NCBI GenBank assembly: GCA_964455095.1
Contig: CAYVUV010000253.1
Location: 1 to 16,123 of the forward strand
Origin: CAYVUV01 sp964455095
GTDB taxonomy: Bacteria; Desulfobacterota; Binatia; HRBIN30; CADEER01
DNA length: 16,123 nucleotides
Direction of reading: 5' to 3'
Below, one piece after another: positions 7,574 to 14,397 of the stretch. The position numbers and the translations under genes are program-made. The notes below the pieces were generated by a model. It saw nothing but the letters and a program-made list of their open reading frames with translations. It was not told the DNA's origin and did not search any database. Position 1 is the first letter of the stretch, and every line of letters starts with the position of its first letter.

Positions 7574-8275
7574 ATGGTCCCCTCCGCTCTGCGCCGACTC
7601 TGGCCGCAGTCCCGGCCGCCGAGCACGGCGGCGATTCGCACGGTTGAGGTGCAGCCGCCGTCGCAGGCCGACGAGGTGAGCTGGGTGTTTCTCACCGGAG
7701 CGCTCGTCGTGCTCGGCGTGCTCTACCTCTGCGCCTTCGAGCGCGATGCGGCGCGCGGCCCGGATGCGGCCGCGCGCGCGGCCAGCGCCCTGCTGCCGTA
7801 CCAGGTGTTGTTCCGCGACCTGCCCTCACCCGAGCAGCGCATCTTCCGCGCCATGCAGGAGGGAGTCGCCGAAGCCCTGCCGCTGCGTGCCGCCAGTGGC
7901 AACTGGCCGTCGGTCGAGTCCCTCGCCGCGGCCGAGATCCCGCCCTTCGCGCGCGACGTGCTCGACAAATCCGGCCTGCGCTGGAGCCTGCAACGCGACG
8001 GACTGCTCGCCAACTACCTCGGCATTCCGTCGACTGCGGCGCCGGCCTTCCTGATTCTGGTTCTCGAACCCGACCCGGTGACCGGCGAGCGCCCCCCGCC
8101 GCCGTCAGTGGTCGACGAAGAGCACCAGCTGCTCGCCGACGGCACGCTGCTGCACGTCACCTACTGGCGCAAGTCCTCGGCAGCGGCGCCGGCGGGGATC
8201 ATCGCTGATCCGGCGATTGCAGGCTGGCAGCAGATCCGCTTGAAGAGCCCGTTCGAGGAGATCGACACGCAATGA
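7574..8275 (+). CDS. Membrane-anchored periplasmic protein of the metal operon, possibly DUF6162-like
   Basis: Protein of 233 residues. About 35 N-terminal residues precede a single hydrophobic helix (V-F-L-T-G-A-L-V-V-L-G-V-L-Y-L, about 37-53). The remaining ~180 residues are soluble and presumably periplasmic, ending in E-E-I-D-T-Q. I see no metal-binding motif or catalytic signature. Proteins of this size and topology sit beside zinc-type binding proteins in some proteobacterial operons and are annotated DUF6162; I think this belongs there, from memory only. The ATG at 7574 is chosen because the frame upstream overlaps the small His-rich gene; the ribosome binding site is weak. Gap to that gene is 38 bases. 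Function is unknown; help in loading or sensing metal is inferred from position. Confidence 0.8.
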   Translation: MVPSALRRLWPQSRPPSTAAIRTVEVQPPSQADEVSWVFLTGALVVLGVLYLCAFERDAARGPDAAARAASALLPYQVLFRDLPSPEQRIFRAMQEGVAEALPLRAASGNWPSVESLAAAEIPPFARDVLDKSGLRWSLQRDGLLANYLGIPSTAAPAFLILVLEPDPVTGERPPPPSVVDEEHQLLADGTLLHVTYWRKSSAAAPAGIIADPAIAGWQQIRLKSPFEEIDTQ

Positions 8276-8304
8276 GGGCACGGGTTGTTGGCGACAAAAC
8301 TCTT

Positions 8305-8322
8305 CCCCCTTTCCAAGGAGGG
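8305..8322. repeat. Partial copy of the CCCCCTCC-TTTCCAA-GGAGGGGG palindrome
   Basis: CCCCCTTTCCAAGGAGGG. It matches the palindromic unit seen at 8335-8358 but lacks three bases of the left arm and the outer G run. Same orientation as the 8335 copy, opposite to the copies at 8400 and 10952. Confidence 0.65.
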
Positions 8323-8330
8323 CCCTGTCT

Positions 8331-8427
8331 CGGTCCCCCTCCGTTCCAAGGAGGGGGGGAGGTCGATTCTAACGGCGGTGGGATGCGACCTCCCCCGAGC
8401 CCCCTCCTTGGAAAGGAGGGGGGACCG
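8331..8427. repeat. Composite REPIN-like inverted repeat of two palindromes
   Basis: The left arm (8331-8365) and right arm (8386-8427) are near-perfect reverse complements around a 20-base centre. Each arm contains a palindromic unit with a CCCCCTCC/GGAGGGGG stem. The left unit has centre TTCCAA and the right one TTGGAA, so they are in opposite orientation. Inside them GGGGGAGGTCG (8355-8365) pairs with CGACCTCCCCC (8386-8396); outside, CGGTCCC pairs with GGGACCG. The two arms differ by a few small indels and one G/T change. This is the architecture of a REPIN or a tiny non-coding mobile element. It lies before the binding-protein gene and could fold in the operon mRNA. Confidence 0.75.
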
Positions 8428-8448
8428 GAAGGGCGATGCTCACTGAAG

Positions 8449-9339
8449 ATGCGCGTCGTCGCATGCGCGGCTCTGTTGCTTTGCATGGTTGGGGCGCCTG
8501 CGCTCACCGCCGCGGCCGACCCCCCGCCGTTGAAAGTCGGCGTCACGCTGCACCCGTACTTCTCCTGGACCAGCAACGTCGTCGGCACCTCGGGGGTCGA
8601 GGTGCGGGCGATCCTGCCGGGCGACGTCGACGCGGGGGACTATCAGCCGCGGCCCGAGGACATCGTCAAGCTCGCCGATCTCGACGCCATCGTCGTCAAC
8701 GGCATCGGCCACGACGACTTCGTCTTCGACATGATCAAAGCGTCGGGCAACACGTCGCTGGTGATCATCAAGCCCAACGAGGGCACGCCGCTGCTCAAGG
8801 CCGCCAACGGGGGCACGGTCAACTCGCACACGTTCATCTCCTTCTCCAACGCCATCCAACAGACATACGCGATCAGCAAGGCGCTGGCCGCGCTGCGCCC
8901 GGCGCTCGCCGCCACCTTCCAGGCCAACGCCTCCGACTACGCGCGGCGCCTGCGGGTCATGAAGAGCAGGGCGGCCGAGCGCTTGAGCGCGGCGCGCATC
9001 GAGCGCGTCGTCACCGTCCACGACGGCTATGGCTATCTGATGCAGGAATTCGGCATCGACATCGCCGGCGTCGTCGAACCGGCGCACGGTCTCGTCCCGT
9101 CGGCCAAGGAGCTGGGCGCCATGGTGGACCTCGTCAAGCGCGACAAGATTCATGTCGTCTTCAGCGAGGAGAGTTTCCCGGCAGCGCTGTTGAAAGTGCT
9201 GCACGACGAGGGCGGCGCCCAGGTGTACTTGATCACCCACATCGCGTCGGGTGCGTACACGGCCGACAAGTTCGAAACCGAGATGCAGCGCAACGTCGAC
9301 GTGATGGTTCGGGCGCTCGTCACCGACCCCGGAAAGTGA
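8449..9339 (+). CDS. Metal ABC transporter substrate-binding protein (TroA/ZnuA-like)
   Basis: Periplasmic binding protein of 296 residues with a signal peptide (1-23) followed by L-K-V-G-V-T-L-H-P-Y. It has the cluster A-I fold signatures: L-P-G-D-V-D-A-G-D-Y-Q-P-R-P-E-D-I (56-72), G-H88-D-D, N-S-H127-T-F, V-T-V-H191-D-G-Y, H213-G-L-V-P-S and F-S-E-E-S-F (238-243). Candidate metal ligands are H35, H88, H127, H191, H213 and E240/E241. Two canonical ZnuA positions differ. The His of the P-H-D-Y motif is G63, and the final Asp lies in I-T-H264-I-A-S. Zinc is the likeliest substrate, manganese or another divalent metal possible. The ATG at 8449 gives a normal signal peptide. The ATPase gene starts four bases after the stop. 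Confidence 0.93.
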   Translation: MRVVACAALLLCMVGAPALTAAADPPPLKVGVTLHPYFSWTSNVVGTSGVEVRAILPGDVDAGDYQPRPEDIVKLADLDAIVVNGIGHDDFVFDMIKASGNTSLVIIKPNEGTPLLKAANGGTVNSHTFISFSNAIQQTYAISKALAALRPALAATFQANASDYARRLRVMKSRAAERLSAARIERVVTVHDGYGYLMQEFGIDIAGVVEPAHGLVPSAKELGAMVDLVKRDKIHVVFSEESFPAALLKVLHDEGGAQVYLITHIASGAYTADKFETEMQRNVDVMVRALVTDPGK

Positions 9340-9343
9340 CGCG

Positions 9344-10057
9344 ATGCCGGGTCCGCCCGTTCTCGAAATCGACGCGCTGACGGTGCACCGCGACGGGCGC
9401 TGCGTCGTGGCCGACGTCGCGCTCGCGGTCGCGCCGGGCGCGGCACACCTGCTGGTCGGACCCAACGGCGCCGGCAAGAGCACGCTGTTCGCCGCGGTGC
9501 TCGGGCTGGTGGAGTTTACCGGCCGCATTCGCTTTCACTGGCGGGCGAGCGGGCGCCTCGGCTACGTGCCGCAGTCGTTCGCGGTCGACCGCACGCTGCC
9601 GCTGACGGTGGGCGAATTCCTGGCGCTGTCGCGCCAGCGCCGGCCGGTGTGTCTGGGAATCGGGCGCGCATCGCGGCACCGCGCCGAGGCCCTCTTGGAA
9701 CGCGTCGGCCTGTCGGGCTTCTTCGCCCGGCCGCTGGGGGCGCTGTCGGGCGGCGAGCTGCAGCGCGTGCTGCTCGCCAACGCCATCGATCCGCAGCCCG
9801 AGCTCTTGCTGCTCGACGAGCCGGCCAGTGGGCTCGACGACAGCGCCGTGCGGCAGTTCGAAGCGGTGCTGCTCGAGCTCAAGCAGTCCGCCAACACCGG
9901 CATCCTGATGGTCTCGCACGACCTCGCCCAGGTGCGGCGCGTCGCCGACCGCGTGACGCTGATCGACCGCGCCGTGCGCCGCAGCGGCACCGCGGCGCAG
10001 GTGCTGGCCGACGACCTGGCCGGTTCGTTCGCCGGCGCGCAGCGGGCCGCCCCGTGA
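9344..10057 (+). CDS. znuC: Metal ABC transporter ATP-binding protein (ZnuC-like)
   Basis: Cytoplasmic ATPase of 237 residues that powers metal import together with the adjacent binding protein and permease. All nucleotide-binding motifs are intact: Walker A G-P-N-G-A-G-K-S-T at 39-47, Q-loop Q77 in Y-V-P-Q-S-F, signature L-S-G-G-E-L-Q-R at 134-141, Walker B L-L-L-L-D-E-P at 154-160, and H-loop H192 in M-V-S-H-D. Length fits the zinc/manganese ABC ATPases. The gene begins four bases after the binding-protein stop, and its own TGA overlaps the GTG start of the permease. The symbol reflects the family; zinc versus manganese cannot be decided from the ATPase. Confidence 0.93.
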   Translation: MPGPPVLEIDALTVHRDGRCVVADVALAVAPGAAHLLVGPNGAGKSTLFAAVLGLVEFTGRIRFHWRASGRLGYVPQSFAVDRTLPLTVGEFLALSRQRRPVCLGIGRASRHRAEALLERVGLSGFFARPLGALSGGELQRVLLANAIDPQPELLLLDEPASGLDDSAVRQFEAVLLELKQSANTGILMVSHDLAQVRRVADRVTLIDRAVRRSGTAAQVLADDLAGSFAGAQRAAP

Positions 10058-10944
10058 GCGAGCTCTACGCCTGGCTGGCCGCGCTGGCCGATCGCGGCAC
10101 GCTGCCCGATGTCTTCCGCTACGCCTTCTTCGTGCGCGGCCTGCTCTCGGTGCTGCTGCTGGCGCCGCTGCTCGGCGGCTTGAGCCATCTGGTCGTGGCG
10201 CGCCGGCTCTCCTTCTTCAGCGCCGCGCTGGGGCAAGCGGCGCTGACCGGCCTGACCATCGGCCTGGTGCTGCTCGGCGAGCCGCTCAACGCCGCCTACG
10301 GCGGCATCTTCGGCTTCTGCTTCCTCTCGGCGCTGGCCATGGTCTACGTCAAGCGCCACGCGGCGTTGCCGTCGGACACGCTGGTCGGCGTCTTCCTGTC
10401 GATGACCCTCGGCCTCGGCATCTGCCTGCTGGTCGCGGTGACCAAGCGCTTCAACATCCACCAGGTCGAAGCGGTGATGTTCGGCAGCTTGCTCACGGTC
10501 ACCGACGCGGACCTCGCCCTGCTGCTCGCCGTCGGCACGTTGGTCACCCTGGTGTTCGCCTGGATCTACAACCATCTTCTTCTCGACAGCCTGGACTCGA
10601 CTCTCGGGCGCGTCAGCGGCGTGCGCTCGGCCGTGCTCGACTACCTGTTCGTCATGCTGTTGACCGCGGCGATCGTGGTCAGCCTGAAGGTGATCGGCGC
10701 GTTGCTGATCGAAGCGATGGTCGTCGTGCCGGCCGCCGCGGCGCGCAACCTGGCGCGCAACACGCGCAGCTATCTCGCCTTGAGTATCGCGACCGCGCTG
10801 ATCGCCGGCATCGGCGGCCTGTTCATCTCGAGCCGCCTGCTCGTCCCCAGCGGCGGTGCCGTCGTGCTCGCCATGAGCGGGCTGTTCTTCCTCACCCTCG
10901 CCGCCGCCGGCGTGCGAACGCTTTTGGCTGGCGAGCGCGCCTGA
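10054..10944 (+). CDS. znuB: Metal ABC transporter permease (ZnuB-like, ABC-3 family)
   Basis: Integral membrane protein of 296 residues with about eight to nine hydrophobic helices. It carries the family features: an N-terminal segment ending in L-G-G-L-S-H-L-V-V-A-R-R-L-S-F-F-S, G-Q-A-A-L-T-G near residue 63, and the late motif V-I-G-A-L-L-I-E-A-M-V-V-V-P-A-A-A-A-R. It forms the metal channel with the ATPase encoded just upstream. The start is a GTG at 10054 in a GTGA overlap with the ATPase stop, giving M-S-E-L-Y-A-W; this spacing implies translational coupling. The longer frame from 9649 is only read-through of the ATPase region in another frame. Confidence 0.92.
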   Translation: MSELYAWLAALADRGTLPDVFRYAFFVRGLLSVLLLAPLLGGLSHLVVARRLSFFSAALGQAALTGLTIGLVLLGEPLNAAYGGIFGFCFLSALAMVYVKRHAALPSDTLVGVFLSMTLGLGICLLVAVTKRFNIHQVEAVMFGSLLTVTDADLALLLAVGTLVTLVFAWIYNHLLLDSLDSTLGRVSGVRSAVLDYLFVMLLTAAIVVSLKVIGALLIEAMVVVPAAAARNLARNTRSYLALSIATALIAGIGGLFISSRLLVPSGGAVVLAMSGLFFLTLAAAGVRTLLAGERA

Positions 10945-10946
10945 TT

Positions 10947-10975
10947 CCGGTCCCCCTCCTTGGAAAGGAGGGGGG
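10947..10975. repeat. Single copy of the CCCCCTCCTTGGAAAGGAGGGGGG palindrome
   Basis: The 24-base core (10952-10975) is identical to the right-hand unit at 8400-8423, and the CCGGTCCCCCTCC flank resembles the left edge of the composite repeat. It starts two bases after the permease stop. The stem could end or protect the metal-operon transcript, but no T run follows. Confidence 0.7.
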
Positions 10976-11033
10976 AGCAGGCACTTCGATTCTCGACGCC
11001 GCTGCAACGTTCGACTAAACACTTCCCCCACGC

Positions 11034-12521
11034 ATGACCCACCCGCCCCGCCGAGATGCACCGGCCGCACGGCGCCCGCTGGCGTTGTGCAGGTGCGCGG
11101 TTCTGTTGCTCGCACTGGCGGCCGGCTGCCAGTGCTGTCCGAGCGCGTCGCAGGCCCCACGCATACGGCGGCAGCCGCTCGTTCGCCTGCCGGATACCTT
11201 CAAGCCCAAGAGCTTGTACATCGCCCCCGACGCCGAGGACTTCGCAGCGATCCTGATGGTCGATGACACCCAGCGTGTGCTGACGCGCGCCGGCGAAGGG
11301 CCGGCGTTCAAGGAATGCGACGGGCCGAGTATCTCGCCCGGCCAGCGCAAGCTGTTCTACTGGGCCGCCGACTATTCGACCGGCGCGGTCAAGGCGGCCT
11401 TCGTCGCCGGCGGCGAGACCTTCCTCACCGAGTATGCCCACAAGGCCGCGCTCGTCTTCAGCCCGAAGGGGCGCTGGGCCTTGATCGGCATGGCCGGGCA
11501 GCCCGGGACCGATCCGCCGCAGCGCGGACCCGTCGTCATCTACGTCGACGGCGCGCGAATCGGTTCGTACGCCGACGCCTCGACGCCGGCCTTCAGCCCC
11601 GACGAACGGCATTTCGCCTTCCTGATCGAAGACGACGCGGGCGCGATCAAGCTGGTCGTCGACGGCGCCGTGCGGCGCAGCTTTGCGAAGCCGGAGGTGC
11701 GCGCGTCGGCGGCGATCAAGACCTCGAACGTCGAGCCCGACATGCCGAAGCAGTTCAGCGTGCACTATCAGTCCGACGGCGCGCTGCTGATCCTCACGCT
11801 GGATCGCGAGGGCTGGACGCTGTACCGCGACGACGTGCGCCTCGGCGCGTATGCGCACAACGTGTGGGGCCGTGCCGACAATGGCGTCGGCGTCTCCTTC
11901 GGCGAGGAGTTCAGCAAGGCGGGCGCCATCCTGGCCAGCTCCGTGACCACCGCCGAGCGCGCGCCGGTCGCGGCCTGGTGGGAGCGCGAGCCCGGCGACG
12001 AGGAGCGTTGGCGCGTCGCGCACAGCGGCGGCGCCGCCACCGGTGTGTGCATGCGCGCCTGGGAGAGCGAGCCCCCCGCACTGTCTGCCGACGGGACGCA
12101 TCTCGCGTACGCCTGTCACGCCACTACGGCGGGCAATCCGGACGAGGTCTACGTCGTCGTCGACGGGAAGCGGTTCGGTCCGTATCAGAACGCCTGGGGG
12201 TTGAGCTTTTCGCCCGACGGAAAGCGCTTTGTCTATGCGGCGGACGATGGATCACCCGAGCGCCCCTGGGCGTACTACATCGACGGCAAGGCCGAGCCGT
12301 TCAAGTTCGACCGCGTCTTTCCGCCTCGTTTCAGCCCCGACAGCCAGCATGTCGTCTGGGTCGCCGAGCGCAACGAGAAGTTCGTGCTGTTCTACGACGG
12401 CCGCGGCCGCGCCTCGTCGCACCGGCTCATCGCGGCCCCCCGCTTCGATGAGCAGGACCGGCTGTCGTGGGCGATCCAGCGCGGTCGGCGCGTCACTGGC
12501 CTGAAGATCGAGCCGCGTTGA
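11034..12521 (+). CDS. Putative lipoprotein with PD40/TolB-like beta-propeller repeats
   Basis: Protein of 495 residues. A basic N-terminus and hydrophobic stretch (21-30) end in A-A-G-C32, a slightly atypical lipobox (Ala at -3), so it is probably lipid-anchored. The body has repeated F-S-P-D-G-K-R-type turns that mark PD40/WD40-like blades: I-S-P-G-Q-R-K, F-S-P-K-G-R-W, F-S-P-D-E-R-H, L-S-A-D-G-T-H, F-S-P-D-G-K-R and F-S-P-D-S-Q-H, about six in all. Y-V-D-G or V-V-D-G strands alternate with them. Such propellers bind proteins or ligands and are not catalytic in themselves. The ATG at 11034 is the only one that gives the signal sequence; no good ribosome binding site is visible. It follows the metal operon by 89 bases across a palindrome and may be a separate unit. 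No specific function is recognised. Confidence 0.85.
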   Translation: MTHPPRRDAPAARRPLALCRCAVLLLALAAGCQCCPSASQAPRIRRQPLVRLPDTFKPKSLYIAPDAEDFAAILMVDDTQRVLTRAGEGPAFKECDGPSISPGQRKLFYWAADYSTGAVKAAFVAGGETFLTEYAHKAALVFSPKGRWALIGMAGQPGTDPPQRGPVVIYVDGARIGSYADASTPAFSPDERHFAFLIEDDAGAIKLVVDGAVRRSFAKPEVRASAAIKTSNVEPDMPKQFSVHYQSDGALLILTLDREGWTLYRDDVRLGAYAHNVWGRADNGVGVSFGEEFSKAGAILASSVTTAERAPVAAWWEREPGDEERWRVAHSGGAATGVCMRAWESEPPALSADGTHLAYACHATTAGNPDEVYVVVDGKRFGPYQNAWGLSFSPDGKRFVYAADDGSPERPWAYYIDGKAEPFKFDRVFPPRFSPDSQHVVWVAERNEKFVLFYDGRGRASSHRLIAAPRFDEQDRLSWAIQRGRRVTGLKIEPR

Positions 12522-12544
12522 ACGGTGCTGATTTCATTCCGAAA

Positions 12545-12569
12545 CGGGAGGGCGAGGCTCCTGCCGAGC
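12545..12569. repeat. Candidate interspersed GGGAGGGCGAGGCTCCTGCCGAG element
   Basis: An isolated G/C-rich segment shortly after a stop codon. From memory it resembles a motif that recurs between genes in several uncultured GC-rich phyla. It contains a small GGC-TCCT-GCC stem. There is only one copy in this window, so its repeat nature is not shown here. Confidence 0.35.
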
Positions 12570-12635
12570 GGTGACTCGCGGCAATCCAGTTGCAGCATTC
12601 CGCGCCGCGACGGTGTATCGTACCGCTGATTCGAG

Positions 12636-13619
12636 ATGGCAACCAACCGGATGAATGGCGGCCCCGGACGCCGCGCGCCCCGCTACGTGCAGGTCTCCGA
12701 CCCGCCGCCGGATCTCAGCTCCTTCCCCGACTTCCTGATCGTCGGCCCGCAGCGCACCGGCACCACCTGGCTGCACGCGCACCTGCGCTATCACCCGCAG
12801 GTGATGCTGTCGGAGCCGAAGGAGCTGTTCTTCTTCAGCAGCCTGAAGCCGAGCGACAAGCCGCGCTGCCAATCGCGCCAGCTCGGATGGTACCTGCAGT
12901 GTTTCCGCGAACCGCTGCAGCGCGTGCTGTTGCGACACGCGATCAGCCTGTGGCGCTTCCGCGAGCTGTATCGCCCCGCGGTGCGCGGCGAGGCGACCGC
13001 CAGCTACGCGGCGCTCGACCGCGACGTCATCGAAGACATCGTCCTGCTCAAGCCCGACATCAAGGTCATCTTGATGATCCGCGATCCCATCGAGCGCGCC
13101 TGGTCGCACGCGAAGAAGGACCTCGTCCGCAACCGCGGACGCAAGTTCGCCGACGTCGCGCCGCGCGAGTTCGAGGAATTCTTCGCCGACCCATACCAAC
13201 GGCGCTGCGCTCGCTATGCAGAGAACATCGACACCTGGGCCTCCTGTCTGCAGCCGGGCCATCTGCTGGTCGCCCTGTTCGACGACATCGCCACGCGGCC
13301 CGAAGCGCTGTTGCTCGAGGTGATGGCGTTTCTCGGCGTCACGGCCGACGCCCGCTACATCAGCAGCGAGGTGGACGCGCCGGTGAACCCGACCGGCGCC
13401 AGCTCGGTCCCCGAGCGCTATCGGCAGTTCCTCGCCGAGCTGCTGCGCGACGACGTCGCACAGCTCGAGACCCGCCTCGGCCTGTCGTGGTCGACCGGCG
13501 CCACGGGCAGCATGCTGCACCGCACGCCGGCCGCTCGCGATAGCGCGCGCGGCCGCGTCGTCTTCGCGCTCGATGGCGGCTCCGCGCCGCGGCAGGGACG
13601 CGATCAGCCGCGCCTGTAG
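12636..13619 (+). CDS. PAPS-dependent sulfotransferase
   Basis: Protein of 327 residues that should transfer sulfate from PAPS to a hydroxyl or amino group of a carbohydrate, lipid or small molecule. The 5'-phosphosulfate loop is F-L-I-V-G-P-Q-R-T-G-T-T-W (33-45). The 3'-phosphate site is I-R149-D-P-I-E-R-A-W-S157-H-A-K-K. G-E-A-T-A-S-Y (118-124) and S-E-P-K-E-L-F-F-F (59-67) are also typical of heparan-sulfate-type bacterial sulfotransferases. No signal peptide, so it is cytoplasmic. The final ~40 residues are low in conserved features and overlap the convergent gene by 16 bases. The start could also be the ATG at 12651, as both have weak ribosome binding sites. It may decorate a glycan related to the glycosyltransferase cluster, but nothing links them except proximity. 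Confidence 0.9.
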   Translation: MATNRMNGGPGRRAPRYVQVSDPPPDLSSFPDFLIVGPQRTGTTWLHAHLRYHPQVMLSEPKELFFFSSLKPSDKPRCQSRQLGWYLQCFREPLQRVLLRHAISLWRFRELYRPAVRGEATASYAALDRDVIEDIVLLKPDIKVILMIRDPIERAWSHAKKDLVRNRGRKFADVAPREFEEFFADPYQRRCARYAENIDTWASCLQPGHLLVALFDDIATRPEALLLEVMAFLGVTADARYISSEVDAPVNPTGASSVPERYRQFLAELLRDDVAQLETRLGLSWSTGATGSMLHRTPAARDSARGRVVFALDGGSAPRQGRDQPRL

Positions 13620-14284
13620 TCCGCGCCGCCCGATTCGCGAGAGCGCGAGGCGAGGACCTGCCAGGGAAAGTAGTTGATCGTCAGCACGGCGGACGACATC
13701 ACGCGCGCCGAGTCTTCGGATGGGTTGCCGAGCACCATCTGCAGGAACATGAGCGCCATGACCGTGAAGTGCAGGCATACGAACGACACCCCGGTGAAGC
13801 CGGGATCCATGCGGAACTTGTCCGGGTCCGGCCATGTGCGGCGCAGACCGGGAATCAGCGGCAGCAGCGAGAGGATGATGACCGCGTAGAACTGTTGCAC
13901 GCCCGCCACCAGCGTCGGCCACAGCGCAAACGCCCGCACGTTGCGCCACGTGTTGTCGCGCACATGGACCCGACCTGGATCGGGGAGCAAGGGAAAGCCG
14001 AAGTCGAGGAGCTCGCCGTAGAACCGGTAGACCCACACCAAAGCCCAGCCCGTCAGCGCCACCGCCAGCAGTACGCCGCCTGTCTTCAGCACCCCGAAGC
14101 CGTCTTGCTTCACCAGCAACACCGCCATGATGACCAGCCAGACGGCAACCATCAGGAAGCTCGACGTCCACAGCCCCCACGCCAGCTCGCCCGGCGTCCA
14201 CGCCGCCAGCCACGCCATCAGCAGCAGTGCGGCGAAGCTGGCCAGGTCGGGAAGAAGCCGCAAGGATGTGCCGGCGGACGGCAT
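13604..14284 (-). CDS. Polytopic membrane protein of uncertain family (DUF6498-like?)
   Basis: Protein of 226 residues with about six hydrophobic helices. Near the N-terminus is T-P-G-E-L-A-W-G-L-W-T-S-S-F (about 30-43), and later a helix with C-L-H-F-T-V-M-A-L-M-F-L-Q. The order of a W-G-x-W segment in the second helix and an aromatic/His helix later recalls DUF6498 membrane proteins, but the match is weak and from memory. No enzyme motif is visible. The ATG at 14284 starts just before the first helix and is preferred. A TTG at 14356 would add 24 residues without clear signal character. The gene is convergent with the sulfotransferase and overlaps its last 16 bases. Confidence 0.75.
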   Translation of the reverse strand: MPSAGTSLRLLPDLASFAALLLMAWLAAWTPGELAWGLWTSSFLMVAVWLVIMAVLLVKQDGFGVLKTGGVLLAVALTGWALVWVYRFYGELLDFGFPLLPDPGRVHVRDNTWRNVRAFALWPTLVAGVQQFYAVIILSLLPLIPGLRRTWPDPDKFRMDPGFTGVSFVCLHFTVMALMFLQMVLGNPSEDSARVMSSAVLTINYFPWQVLASRSRESGGADYRRG

Positions 14285-14386
14285 GGCGGCGACAAAGCCG
14301 ACTTCGCGCGCGGCTGTCAACAACCAGTGACGCGGGCTAGCGGATTCGTTGCACAACGGCCCACTGCCGGTGTAAGCGGGCGCGGG

Positions 14387-14392
14387 AGGAGG
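14387..14392 (+). promoter_or_regulatory. Ribosome binding site AGGAGG
   Basis: A full-consensus AGGAGG ends five bases before the ATG at 14398 and sets the start of the secreted EF-hand protein. Confidence 0.8.
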
Positions 14393-14397
14393 CAGCG

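Larger units (their letters stand above)
8276..8448. other. 173-base gap in the metal operon, filled with palindromic repeats
   Basis: No convincing gene. A longer open frame (from 8272) runs through this gap into the binding-protein gene, but the residues it would add are translated repeat. The gap holds a partial palindrome at 8305-8322 and a composite inverted repeat at 8331-8427, annotated separately. Confidence 0.7.

Noticed and set aside
8413..8420. AAAGGAGG inside the repeat as a ribosome binding site for the binding-protein gene.
   Set aside because: It is about 29 bases before the ATG at 8449, too far, and would be buried in the repeat stem.
8303..8430. Possible CRISPR-like array because of repeated units.
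   Set aside because: The units are palindromes in opposite orientations with unequal spacing, not direct repeats with uniform spacers, and no cas gene is present.
8272..8448. N-terminal extension of the binding protein starting at 8272.
   Set aside because: The extra residues are translated palindromic repeat, and a normal signal peptide begins at the 8449 ATG.
9562..12119. Long minus-strand open frames opposite the ABC transporter and lipoprotein genes (9562-11160 and 10770-12119).
   Set aside because: They run across several real genes and intergenic repeats, with biased composition and no recognisable domain. The plus-strand genes carry intact motifs.
12534..14213. Minus-strand open frame of 559 codons across the sulfotransferase gene.
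   Set aside because: It overlaps both the sulfotransferase with intact PAPS motifs and, in another frame, the membrane-protein gene. It has no family signature.
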